Positions 51,937 to 60,435 of a stretch of DNA of 64,000 nucleotides are shown here, in pieces; within the stretch, counting starts at the first letter, position 1; each line of letters opens with the position of its first letter. The notes beneath the pieces were generated by a model that ran no database searches, was not told where the DNA came from, and was given only the letters and a program-made list of their open reading frames with translations. Origin of the DNA: Methylocella tundrae (GTDB taxonomy: Bacteria > Pseudomonadota > Alphaproteobacteria > Rhizobiales > Beijerinckiaceae); contig NZ_CABFMQ020000142.1 in the NCBI RefSeq assembly GCF_901905185.1, positions 62,001 to 126,000 of the forward strand. Reading direction: 5' to 3'. Position numbers and translations under genes: made by a program.

Positions 51937-53730
51937 CTAGCGCATTTCGTCTGGAGCGCTGACCCCAAGAATACCAAGGCCAGACGACAATACGGCCGCC
52001 AATACCGTTACCAAACCCAGCCTTGCAATGGTTAGATTTGGCATTTCTTCATTAAGAAATCGTAATTGTGGCTGATCTTTGCCGCGCGTCCATTGCGCAT
52101 GCAAAGTCGACGCCAGTTCGTGGAGATAGAACGCCAGCCGATGCGGTTCGTGCGCGAGGGCGGCGGCCTCAATGACGCGGGGATATTGGGCGAGAAGCTT
52201 CACCAGCTCAATCTCGCCGCGATCGTTGAGCAAGCCGAAATCGGCCCCGGCCAGCCCTTCTATTGACAGATCGATCCCGGAAATCGTCGCATATGCTTGA
52301 CGCAGCACGGATTTTGCCCGCGCATGGGCATATTGTACATAAAAGACGGGATTGTCCTTCGACTGTTCGATGACCTTGGCCAGATCAAATTCCAGCGCCG
52401 CGTCGTTCTTGCGAAACAGCATCATGAACCGGACCGCGTCGACGCCGACTTCATCGACGACTTCACGCAGTGTGACGAAATCGCCCGAGCGTTTCGACAT
52501 TTTCACGGGCTCGCCGGCGCGCATCAATTTGACCAGCTGGCACAATTTGACGTCGAGCGTGGCGGCGCCTTCCGACAGGGCTTCGACGGCGGCCCGCATC
52601 CGCTTGACATAGCCGCCATGGTCGGCCCCCCAGACATCAATCAAAAGCCGGTAGCCCCGGTCGATCTTGGCCTTATGGTAAGCGATATCGGACGCAAAAT
52701 ACGTGTAGGAGCCATCCGATTTGAGCAGCGGACGATCGACATCGTCGCCGAAAGCGGTCGATCTGAACAAAGTCTGCTCGCGATCCTCCCAATCCTCGAT
52801 CGGCTGGCCCTTCGGCGGCGTCAGACGCCCCTCGTAGACGAGCCCGCGCCTGCGCAGATCGGCGATGGCCGCCGCCACCTGATCGCCAGCGTCGCCACCT
52901 GTCAGCGATCGTTCAGAGAAAAAAATCTCGTGTTCGATCTTGAGCGCGGCGAGATCCTCGCGGATCATCGTCATCATATCCTCGATCGCGACAGCGCGGA
53001 CGTCAGCGATCCATGCGCTCTCGGGTAGGTCGCGGAGCTTGCCGCCAAAACGCTCGACCAGGGTTGCGCCAACGCTTTTCAGGTAATCGCCGGGATAAAG
53101 TCCCTCCGGAATCTCGCCGATCGGCTCGCCCAGCGCCTCCAGGTAGCGCAGATAGGCGGAGCGCGCCAAAACATCAACCTGCGCGCCGGCGTCGTTGATA
53201 TAATATTCGCGGGCGACGTCATGGCCCGCGAACTGGAGCAGATTGGCGAGCGCGTCTCCGAAGACCGCGCCTCTGCCATGTCCGACGTGCATCGGTCCCG
53301 TCGGATTGGCCGATACATATTCGACGTTGGTCTTTTCGCGCTGGAGCTTGCCTGCGCCGTAATCGTCGCTGTCGGCTTTGCCAAAATCCGTCCCCTGCTC
53401 CAGCGCAGTGTGAAGAATGCGGCTGAATGCCTGTGGCTTGAGGCGAATATTGATGAAGCCAGGCCCGGCGACCTCGGCCTCAGCGACGTCGGCGTCCTCC
53501 GACAACGCGAAGGCGATCTCGGTCGCAAGCTGACGCGGATTGCCGAACGCCGCCTTGGCCTCCTTGGCGTAGACCATCGCGGCATTGGCGGCGAGATCGC
53601 CATGCGAAGAGTCGCGCGGCGGCTCGACCACAAAACGACCGAGGTCGAGGTCGCGCGGCAAACGCCCGTCTGCGATGATCTTCCGCAGGATGCCGGCGAT
53701 ACGCTGGTGAAAATCGGCGAACACATTCAT
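51937..53730 (-). CDS. argS: Arginyl-tRNA synthetase
   Basis: A 597-residue class I synthetase. The N-terminal Add1 domain contains HGDLAANAAMVYAKEA; the HIGH-type motif reads HVGHGRGA, preceded by ANPTGPM; the KMSKS-type motif reads KMSKRSGD; the C-terminal DALR domain includes YVQYAHARAKSVLRQA. The ATG at 53730 places the Add1 domain a few residues in; an in-frame start at 53811 would add 27 unconserved residues. It is followed by the SPOR gene. Upstream are 408 bases without a gene, then dgt. Confidence 0.97.
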   Translation of the reverse strand: MNVFADFHQRIAGILRKIIADGRLPRDLDLGRFVVEPPRDSSHGDLAANAAMVYAKEAKAAFGNPRQLATEIAFALSEDADVAEAEVAGPGFINIRLKPQAFSRILHTALEQGTDFGKADSDDYGAGKLQREKTNVEYVSANPTGPMHVGHGRGAVFGDALANLLQFAGHDVAREYYINDAGAQVDVLARSAYLRYLEALGEPIGEIPEGLYPGDYLKSVGATLVERFGGKLRDLPESAWIADVRAVAIEDMMTMIREDLAALKIEHEIFFSERSLTGGDAGDQVAAAIADLRRRGLVYEGRLTPPKGQPIEDWEDREQTLFRSTAFGDDVDRPLLKSDGSYTYFASDIAYHKAKIDRGYRLLIDVWGADHGGYVKRMRAAVEALSEGAATLDVKLCQLVKLMRAGEPVKMSKRSGDFVTLREVVDEVGVDAVRFMMLFRKNDAALEFDLAKVIEQSKDNPVFYVQYAHARAKSVLRQAYATISGIDLSIEGLAGADFGLLNDRGEIELVKLLAQYPRVIEAAALAHEPHRLAFYLHELASTLHAQWTRGKDQPQLRFLNEEMPNLTIARLGLVTVLAAVLSSGLGILGVSAPDEMR

Positions 53731-54138
53731 TTCTATCGACTTCTCATAAATCGGCGCAGCGCGCTCATGTGGCCGCGCCGGCGCCCGCGGCCTTGAAACA
53801 GACCGGATCAAGATGGAAGATCATGAAGGCCTGAGGCTTTGCCTTCCCGGCTCCGGCTTGAGCAGGTTTTATAATATCCAGCAGCGCCAGATCTGGACCG
53901 CGCCAAGATCAGGGAAAACATCGCGCGGACGTCGCCTTGTAAGCCATTTTGCGGGCCGCGGGCCTTAAAAATCGCTCTATCCTTTTGTTTCCGCGCATTT
54001 CTTCGCCCGAACCGGCAGTTCGCTTCGCTTGGAGACGCGGGCGCCCGCACTTGCGACAAAGGCCGCAGATTGCAGTTAAGATCATCTGCTAAAACAGTGA
54101 CATAGACGATGCTCCCCAAGTTGGGAGCGATGGGTGCT
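53731..54138. other. Intergenic region between dgt and argS
   Basis: No gene of convincing length was seen here; the largest frame on + is about 50 codons and has no family pattern. It contains the 12-bp palindrome GCGGGCGCCCGC near 54035, some AT-rich stretches (TTTTATAATATC near 53868, TTAAAAATCGC near 53965) that may belong to the argS promoter, and a hairpin at 54111-54128 next to the dgt stop. Confidence 0.5.
54111..54128 (-). other. Hairpin after dgt
   Basis: GCTCCC and GGGAGC enclose a 6-base loop, 10 bases after the dgt stop on the minus strand. No T run follows; a weak 3' end signal at best. Confidence 0.4.
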
Positions 54139-55356
54139 CTAGCGCAAATCCGGAGCCTCGTCAAAAAGCCTGCGGTGCTCAGACACGGCATAGCGATCGG
54201 TCATACCGGCGATATAGTCACAAACGACACGGGCGCGGCGCCCCTCGTCAGCGCCGATTCTCAGCGCCGCTTCGGACCATTCCGCGGGCATTGACCGGGG
54301 CGCGTTCAAAAAGCGCGGGAACAGATTGAAAATGATCGTGGCCGCCTGATCGCGGACCCGGATGAGACGCGGATGGCGATAAAGGTTTTGGAAGAGAAAG
54401 TCTTTGATCTGTCTTTCGATCCTCGCGGTCGAAGGCGAGAATCCGATCACCGGCGCGCTCTGCGAGCGCACGTCCTCCGCGCTGGAAACGCCTGTCTTTT
54501 CAAGCCGCCGCCGGCTTTCATCAATGGCATCCTCGATGAAGAAAGTGATAAGGCGGCGCGTCAGCTCATGAATGAAACGGGACGGCTCCAGGCCAGGGTA
54601 AAGCTTTTCAATTTCACAGCCAAGCTCGCGTAGGAATTGAACTTCGGCGATGTCGGATATCGCGATCAGCCCGGCGCGCAAACCATCGTCGATGTCATGA
54701 GCATTGTAGGCGATGTCATCGGCCAGCGCCGCGGCCTGCGCCTCGGCCGTCCCAAACCGGCTGAGATCGAGGTCGGAGATCGCGTTATATTCAAGAAGCG
54801 CGGCGGGAAGCCCGCGCCCGGCGTAGCGCGCGACCGGGCCGCCGCTGGACAGCAAGAGCGGCCCATTATGCTTGACCAGCCCCTCCCGCGTCTCAAATGT
54901 CAGATTGAGGCCATTGAAGGCGGCATAGCGACGTTCGAGTTTGGTCACGATGCGCAGCGTCTGCGCATTGTGATCGAAGCCGCCATAGGGGCGCATGGCG
55001 GCGTCGAGCGCATCCTCTCCCGCGTGGCCGAAGGGCGTATGGCCGAGGTCATGGGCGAGCGCCAGCGCTTCGGCGAGGTCATCGTCAAGCCCGAGCGCGC
55101 GGGCGAGCGAGCGCGCGATCTGGCCGACTTCGAGTGAATGGGTGAGCCGCGTGCGGTAATGATCGCCCTCATGCGGAATGAAAACCTGGGTCTTATGGGC
55201 AAGACGCCGGAACGCCGAGGAATGAATGATGCGGTCGCGATCGCGCTGAAACTCCGAACGCGAGGGGGACGCCGGCTCGCTGACAAGCCGGCCTCGGCTG
55301 CGCGCGGGATCGGCGGCGTAAGGCGCGCGAACCGGAGGAAAGGCTGAGGGCTGCAT
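54139..55356 (-). CDS. dgt: dGTP triphosphohydrolase-like protein (HD domain)
   Basis: A 405-residue HD-domain enzyme that releases triphosphate from dGTP. The front RGRLVSEPASPSRSEFQRDRDRIIHS leads to HSLEVGQIA and the HD pair in ALAHDLGHTPFGHAGE, with EYNAISDLDLSRFG and YNAHDIDDGL after. The ATG at 55356 begins the conserved front (QPSAFPP); a longer frame back to 55650 would run antisense through erpA. It is divergent from erpA with 157 bases between them. The substrate range (dGTP only or all dNTPs) is not readable. Confidence 0.92.
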   Translation of the reverse strand: MQPSAFPPVRAPYAADPARSRGRLVSEPASPSRSEFQRDRDRIIHSSAFRRLAHKTQVFIPHEGDHYRTRLTHSLEVGQIARSLARALGLDDDLAEALALAHDLGHTPFGHAGEDALDAAMRPYGGFDHNAQTLRIVTKLERRYAAFNGLNLTFETREGLVKHNGPLLLSSGGPVARYAGRGLPAALLEYNAISDLDLSRFGTAEAQAAALADDIAYNAHDIDDGLRAGLIAISDIAEVQFLRELGCEIEKLYPGLEPSRFIHELTRRLITFFIEDAIDESRRRLEKTGVSSAEDVRSQSAPVIGFSPSTARIERQIKDFLFQNLYRHPRLIRVRDQAATIIFNLFPRFLNAPRSMPAEWSEAALRIGADEGRRARVVCDYIAGMTDRYAVSEHRRLFDEAPDLR

Positions 55357-55513
55357 GAAACTCGATTCGTCGGCGGGCTTATTGCGGTCGCGAACGCTGC
55401 GACCTATGTTCTTTATTTCACGGTGAGGCAAGCGGCGTTGGTGCGGCGTGATGCTTGCATCGCCGCCTTGAAATCCGCCGCAAAATCCGCCGAATGTCAC
55501 CTTGAGGACAATC

Positions 55514-55858
55514 ATGAGCGAAGCCGCAGTTGAAGCCCCCGTCGAGATGACCGAAAGCGCCGTGCTGCGCATCGCAGAGATTTTGAAGAGCGAGCCCGAG
55601 GGATCATTCCTGCGTATTGGCGTCGATGGCGGCGGCTGTTCGGGCTTCACCTACACTTATAAGATTGAAACCGAACGCGCGGAGGACGATCTCGTCCTGG
55701 ATCAGGACGGCGCATTGGTTCTGATCGATCAAATCTCTCTTGAGTTCCTGCGCGGTTGCCGCATTGATTTCATCAATAATCTGATGGGACGGATGTTCAA
55801 GATTGAAAATCCCGCCGCGACCGCCTCCTGCGGCTGCGGTTCGAGCTTTGCGGTTTGA
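55514..55858 (+). CDS. erpA: Iron-sulfur carrier ErpA/IscA (A-type)
   Basis: A 114-residue A-type iron-sulfur carrier with the three conserved cysteines (Cys42 in GGGCSGFTYTY and Cys106/Cys108 in SCGCGSSF) that hold a [2Fe-2S] or [4Fe-4S] cluster for transfer to apo-enzymes. The ATG at 55514 has GAGG seven bases upstream; an in-frame TTG at 55502 is an alternative with four more residues. Alphaproteobacteria often place it opposite dgt. Candidates for its clients in this window include LipA and ispDF's pathway enzymes (IspG, IspH), an inference only. Confidence 0.95.
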   Translation: MSEAAVEAPVEMTESAVLRIAEILKSEPEGSFLRIGVDGGGCSGFTYTYKIETERAEDDLVLDQDGALVLIDQISLEFLRGCRIDFINNLMGRMFKIENPAATASCGCGSSFAV

Positions 55859-56021
55859 GCTGAAGGACGGAACGTCCCCGCGCCTAGCGTTTGAGGGGTT
55901 GTGGCTTTATATGGACGACGCGGCGCTTTAATCGAGCAGCCTGTGGGACCGCGGCGCCTATTGTGGATGTGTCGGCGCGCCTGCGGGGCCTTCGAACCCG
56001 TCATGCGCCTCGCGAGGTCTC

Positions 56022-57923
56022 ATGAAGTCCAGAACTTTACTCGGCGGCGTCGCCCTTTGCGCCCTCGCCGTCGTCTCGCTCGAAGCCGCGGATCGGTACG
56101 CTTTCCGTCAATCGGTCGCGGCGGTCGCCTCCCGCGTCGACGGTCTCACCTTCAGCCGGGTCATCGATGAGCCCTGGCGCGGCGACGCTCGCATCATTGG
56201 CCTCGACTGGCGGCGCAAGGACGTCTCGCTCCATATCGGCGCGTTGAAATTCGCCGCGTCGGCGTTGCTGCCGCCGATCGCCGCGGCGCTTGCCGGGACG
56301 GGTTCTGCAAGCGCCGAGGACGTCGTCATCGAGACCGGCCTCGCGACCTATAAAATCAAAAAGATCGAGCTTTCCGGCGCATCAATTTCAAATTCGGATC
56401 TTTTGGCCCTCTTCGACGCGAAAGCCGCAAAGCCCCTCGCCGAACGGCTGGCCGCGCTATCGGCCGCGGCGATTACGATTCCTGAAATGACCGTCGAGAG
56501 CAAGGTGGGAGCGGCAACGCAAAAACTGACCTATCGCGACATTGCGCTGAACAGCCTTGTCAATGGCAAGGCCTCCTCCGCCAGCGCCGCCGGCGCCAGC
56601 TTTTCACTTTCCAATCCTCAATCCGGCGACGTCGGCGGCGCTTATGGCCAAATGAGCGCCAAGGATCTCGACCTCGTCCTTGGCGCCAGAATCCTGACCG
56701 AAACGCGCGATCGGGCCGACGCGCCCAAGCTTCCGCTCTACAATTCGCTCGCCATCAATGGATTTCATCTTGGCAATGCGCATTTCGATCTTGACGTCAA
56801 AAACCTGACCGTCGGCGCTGTGAAGGCGCGTCCGGAACTGAAACAACAGGTCGAAGCGAGCACGGTTGAGGCTCAGCCGCCGCGGACAGCGAAAGGCGAC
56901 GTCCTGAGATTGCTCGATTGCTTCGAAGTCGACGACGCCGCGGCCAGCGCGCTGAAACTCGAGCTCAATAAGGATGGAAACGCCGCCACCTTCACGATGG
57001 CGCAGGCGTCGATGACGCGCCTCGACGGATCACAGATAGATTCCCTCGATGGGAAAGAGCTCGCACTCGACGGCGCCGCCGGAAGAATGGCGGTCGAGAG
57101 CGTCAGCTTCCGCGGCATTGATCTGCGGCCTCTCTCGAGCGCCGATCACGCGCCGGATTTATTGGGTAAGGATCTGCGGCCGGACTTCGAGGAGATCGTG
57201 GTGATGAAGTTCGCCGCCGACGCGACTTCCGCCAGCGAAACAGCAAAATCCGCCGGCTCATTCAAGGTCGAGCGTTTCGACATCAGGAGCGCGGCGCAAA
57301 AGGACGACTCCGCGTCTGGTCTCGACGTTGCGCTCGATCATTTGGTCTATCCCCTTGATGAAGGCGGAGACGGCGGGGCCCTGCCCGCGCTCGCCGCCAT
57401 GGGGTATTCCCGGCTCGATCTGACGAGCCGCCTCAATGTTGTCTGGACGCAGACGTCCAAGCAACTCGCAATCAATGATTTCTCGCTTGAGGGCGCCGAT
57501 ATGGGCGCTCTCAAAATGACGGCGTTGATCGATAATGTGACGCAGGATCTCGCCTCAAACAATGAGCAGATCGCCGCTGCCGCCGCGCGCAATCTCCTCG
57601 TCAAAAAGATCGACATTCGTGTCGAAAACGGTGGCCTCTTCGACCGGTCTCTCGCAGCCCAGGCGAAAAGCCAAAAGAAATCTGTGGATGAGGTGCGTCA
57701 GTCGGATCTAATGGCGGCGACTTTCGTGTTTCCGGCCCTGCTCGGAAACAATCCCTCCGCGCGCCTTCTTGGGTCCGAACTCGCGAAATTCATCGTAGAG
57801 CCAAAAAGCTTTAATCTCGTCGCGCTGGCGCCGGAAGGGTTTGGCCTCGCCGACCTTGAACTGGTCAAAACGCCCGGAGCCTTGCTGAAGAAGATGGCGA
57901 TCACGGGCTCGGCAAATGAGTAG
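56022..57923 (+). CDS. Uncharacterised exported protein, 633 residues
   Basis: The protein starts with a signal-peptide-like segment (KSRTLLGGVALCALAVVSLEAAD, residues 2-24), after which no membrane segment is visible. The rest is a repetitive mixture of beta-prone segments and short helices with repeated D/S/L patterns such as ALDGAAGRMAVESVSF, KQLAINDFSLEGAD and KNLTVGAVKA. This type of repeating 'LSL.DL.' layout recalls envelope proteins of the AsmA or DUF945 kind, but no named family could be assigned. It has one cysteine in the mature part, no lipobox, and about 25 residues of tail. It follows erpA by 163 bases on the same strand. A cell envelope role is inference. Confidence 0.75.
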   Translation: MKSRTLLGGVALCALAVVSLEAADRYAFRQSVAAVASRVDGLTFSRVIDEPWRGDARIIGLDWRRKDVSLHIGALKFAASALLPPIAAALAGTGSASAEDVVIETGLATYKIKKIELSGASISNSDLLALFDAKAAKPLAERLAALSAAAITIPEMTVESKVGAATQKLTYRDIALNSLVNGKASSASAAGASFSLSNPQSGDVGGAYGQMSAKDLDLVLGARILTETRDRADAPKLPLYNSLAINGFHLGNAHFDLDVKNLTVGAVKARPELKQQVEASTVEAQPPRTAKGDVLRLLDCFEVDDAAASALKLELNKDGNAATFTMAQASMTRLDGSQIDSLDGKELALDGAAGRMAVESVSFRGIDLRPLSSADHAPDLLGKDLRPDFEEIVVMKFAADATSASETAKSAGSFKVERFDIRSAAQKDDSASGLDVALDHLVYPLDEGGDGGALPALAAMGYSRLDLTSRLNVVWTQTSKQLAINDFSLEGADMGALKMTALIDNVTQDLASNNEQIAAAAARNLLVKKIDIRVENGGLFDRSLAAQAKSQKKSVDEVRQSDLMAATFVFPALLGNNPSARLLGSELAKFIVEPKSFNLVALAPEGFGLADLELVKTPGALLKKMAITGSANE

Positions 57924-58025
57924 CTGGCGGCTTTCGATCTGCTGCGCCAAGGACTGAATCAAGGCCTGTTTAGCTTGCTCTAATCCGATTAGTCGGAGTG
58001 GAGGGACCAGACGCCTGGCTAGGGT

Positions 58026-59429
58026 CTAGGTCCGCAACATTGCGACCGGCGCCTTCGCTACGCCAATCGCTTCCAGCGCCGCCGCGACCCGCATTATGAG
58101 GTCTTCCCGCCAGGCCGGGCCGATGATCTGGACGCCGATCGGCAAACATTCGCCGTCGCTCCAGACCGGGACCGTGACGACAGGCAAGCCGATGAACGAG
58201 ATCGGCTGCGTGTAAAGGCCGAGATGCGCGCGTACGGCCATCGTCGTCCCCGCTATCGTCATTTGAGATTGGCCAAGTTTGGGCGCCCGGCAGGGAGTCG
58301 CGGGTGCGAGAACCACATCTACAGTCTCGAAAAGCGCTTCCGCCTCGCGCTGAAACCAGCGCCGAAATTTTTGCGCCTTGGCTACCCAGGCGGCCGGGAT
58401 CATGGCGCCAGCCATCAATCGATCTCGGACTGCTGGATCGAAGTCGGCCGCCCGTGTCCGGAGCCGATCGAGATGCAGCGCCGCGCCTTCCGTCGTCGTG
58501 ATGAGGAAGGCGGCCGCCCGGGCGCGCTTCGCCTCTGGAAACTCGACGATGCGCGTCGCGCCCAGGGCCTTCGCCACGCGATCAACGGCGGCGAACGCTT
58601 CTTGATTGCCGTTCTCGGCGAAATAGCCCCCGGCGACGCCGATTCGCAGCCCCTCAGCGCCGCGATCGAGCAGCGCCGATACGTTCTCGACCGGCTTTTG
58701 CGCGCAACCCGGATCGTCGGCGTCCGGTCCCTGCATGGCGTCGTAGGCGAGCGCTAGATCGGCGATTGACCGCGCCAATGGGCCGAGATGGTCGAGACTC
58801 GCGACGAATGGAAAAGTGCGCGCCCGCGAAAGGCGGCCGAAGGTCGGCTTGAGGCCAAACAATCCGCAGAGCGAAGCAGGCACGCGGATCGAGCCATTCG
58901 TGTCCGAAGCCAAGGCGATCGGCACGAAACCGGCGGCGACCGCACTGCCCGATCCTCCTGAGGAGCCGCCCGACATATGATGCAGATCATGTGGATTGCG
59001 TGACGGGCCGTCATGAATGTTTTCGCCCGTGAAGTCATAGGCGTATTCGCCCATGTTGAGGGCGCCGATACAGATCGCGCCGGCGGCCTCCAGCCGCTCC
59101 ACCAGAGCTGCGTCTCTCACGGCCGCGGGGTTATCCCGGTTTATACTGGAGCCGGCGCGCGTGACGAGGCCCTTGACGTCGAAAAGGTTCTTTACCGCGA
59201 AGGGCGCGCCCGCGAGTGGTCCCAGCGCATCGCCCCCTGCCTTCGCCGCATCGACCGCCTGTGCTTTGGCAAGCGCTCTTTCGGCAACAACTGCGGTGAA
59301 TGCTCCAACTTTATGGTCGAGCGCATCAATTCGCCCGAGCAGACTGCGCGTCACTTCGACTGCGGAGAGCGAGCCGGCCGAGATGGCGCGTGCGATTTCG
59401 GCGGCGCCTAGTTCGGCGATGCCGGTCAT
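58026..59429 (-). CDS. atzE: AtzE-family amidase (1-carboxybiuret hydrolase-like)
   Basis: A 467-residue amidase-signature enzyme. The Ser-cisSer-Lys triad is visible: Lys80 (PFAVKNLFD), Ser156 in GGSSGGS, and nucleophile Ser180 in SDTNGSIRVPAS, the same spacing as GatA. GatA-like features and the AtzG-like partner encoded upstream mark it as an AtzE-type enzyme, known from Pseudomonas sp. ADP to hydrolyse 1-carboxybiuret. The true substrate may differ, as no cyanurate hydrolase is in view. Its ATG overlaps the atzG-like stop (ATGA), so the complex is made in a fixed ratio. Confidence 0.88.
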   Translation of the reverse strand: MTGIAELGAAEIARAISAGSLSAVEVTRSLLGRIDALDHKVGAFTAVVAERALAKAQAVDAAKAGGDALGPLAGAPFAVKNLFDVKGLVTRAGSSINRDNPAAVRDAALVERLEAAGAICIGALNMGEYAYDFTGENIHDGPSRNPHDLHHMSGGSSGGSGSAVAAGFVPIALASDTNGSIRVPASLCGLFGLKPTFGRLSRARTFPFVASLDHLGPLARSIADLALAYDAMQGPDADDPGCAQKPVENVSALLDRGAEGLRIGVAGGYFAENGNQEAFAAVDRVAKALGATRIVEFPEAKRARAAAFLITTTEGAALHLDRLRTRAADFDPAVRDRLMAGAMIPAAWVAKAQKFRRWFQREAEALFETVDVVLAPATPCRAPKLGQSQMTIAGTTMAVRAHLGLYTQPISFIGLPVVTVPVWSDGECLPIGVQIIGPAWREDLIMRVAAALEAIGVAKAPVAMLRT

Positions 59430-59629
59430 GCCCGGAAAACCTCCGCCGGCTCCTCGTGATCGTCGAGAGGAAACGATATGACGAGTTCCGCAAGCGCCAC
59501 CGTCAGCTTCAAATTGGCGACGATGCCGGCGCGATAGTCCTCGATGGCGCCAAAGCCGAGAAGCGGCGCCATTGCGGTGACGAGCGCATCTGGATCGAAA
59601 AGTTCGCTCTCGCTCAGCGGCGACCTCAT
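59426..59629 (-). CDS. atzG: AtzG-like small subunit (DUF4089)
   Basis: A 67-residue protein in which the DUF4089/AtzG pattern can be seen: FDPDALVTAMAPLLGF, then RAGIVANLKLTVALAELVISFPLDDHEEPAEVFRA. AtzG is a GatC-like partner that wraps around AtzE and is required for its stability. The start and the four-base overlap with the amidase gene match that arrangement. Upstream is a 332-base divergent region shared with the AtzH-like gene. Confidence 0.85.
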   Translation of the reverse strand: MRSPLSESELFDPDALVTAMAPLLGFGAIEDYRAGIVANLKLTVALAELVISFPLDDHEEPAEVFRA

Positions 59630-59961
59630 GAAAGTTTGTGAGCGCCGCGACCAGCCGCCGTTGCGCTCAGTGTCGCGATCATAACAATGACTTCAGCCAA
59701 GAATCACCCAGATGAACGGATCGTTCGCATGTTCGAGCCGGGATGCTTTTCTGGTACACGCATCGGGCTCCGGATGCAATGCTCGGCGGTTGGTCGCCAA
59801 TCCGCTGCGACCAAAAACAGCTAGGTCTGCGAAAAGCGGGCGTGATCTAACAGGGCGGGTTGAAGCAATCTCGACTTCACGCGATCCTCCGCTCAATCAC
59901 GCCAACAGGATTCGAAATACGCTACATGTGGATCGGCGCGCCAGAAAGGAAACCCATTCCC
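59630..59961. other. Divergent promoter region of the atzGE and atzH-like genes
   Basis: No gene lies in these 332 bases. The middle part is moderately AT-rich (around 59683-59700). No sigma-54 promoter (GG-N10-GC with flanking consensus) was recognised here. The only ribosome-binding-like sequence found for the AtzH gene is AAAGGAAA, 13 bases before its ATG, which is weak. Regulatory proteins for this locus are not encoded in the window. Confidence 0.45.
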
Positions 59962-60348
59962 ATGCACCCTATCAATGACCCCGATGTTGTTGCGGAAGTC
60001 GAGGACGCTTTCAGGCGATACGAAGCGGCGCTCGTCTCCAACGATGTCGTGGCGCTCGACGCCTTTTTCTGGATGGACGAACGCACGATTCGCTATGGCG
60101 GAAGTGAGAGCCTCCATGGTTATTCGGCGATCGCCGCCTTTCGGGCCGCGCGCTCCCCGGTCGATCTCGCGCGAACGCTGGAAAACACGGTGATCACCAC
60201 TTTCGGACGCAACTTCGCCACCGCCTCGACGCTGTTCCGCCGGGCGTCGGCGCCCGGCCGGATAGGGAGGCAGATGCAGACCTGGGTGCGCATGGACGAA
60301 GGCTGGCGGGTTGTTGCGGCGCATGTGAGCGTGATAGCCAAGCCGTGA
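59962..60348 (+). CDS. atzH: AtzH-like protein (DUF3225, SnoaL superfamily)
   Basis: A 128-residue NTF2/SnoaL-fold protein. In Pseudomonas sp. ADP, AtzH is a decarboxylating amidohydrolase that turns 1,3-dicarboxyurea (the AtzE product) into allophanate; I recall Tyr22 and Arg46 as needed. Here Tyr20 (RRYEAAL) and Arg44 (TIRYGG) have the same spacing, two residues earlier. Other features are GYSAIAAFRAAR and a C-terminal beta-strand (GWRVVAAHVSV). The ATG at 59962 was chosen because homologues begin with a short tail before the VxxxVE helix; an in-frame start at 59860 adds an unconserved stretch. It is divergent from atzGE. Confidence 0.83.
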   Translation: MHPINDPDVVAEVEDAFRRYEAALVSNDVVALDAFFWMDERTIRYGGSESLHGYSAIAAFRAARSPVDLARTLENTVITTFGRNFATASTLFRRASAPGRIGRQMQTWVRMDEGWRVVAAHVSVIAKP

Positions 60349-60397
60349 GGCCTGTGAATGGAGGCAGACGGCGCCAGCCCGGCTCGTCCACCGAAGC

Positions 60398-60420
60398 GGC
60401 CGGGACCTTCGGAACCGGCC
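60398..60420. other. Hairpin between convergent atzH-like and permease genes
   Basis: GGCCGG and CCGGCC form a 6-bp stem, with CC/GG pairing again near the loop (ACCTTCGGA). It lies in the 87-base gap between the two stop codons and could stop transcription from both sides, though no T run is present. Confidence 0.45.
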
Positions 60421-60435
60421 ACCCGATGGCGCGCA

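Noticed and set aside
58026..59429. Reading the amidase as GatA of the tRNA amidotransferase
   Set aside because: It has the amidase triad, but the neighbour is DUF4089 (AtzG) rather than gatC/gatB, and a typical GatA is longer.
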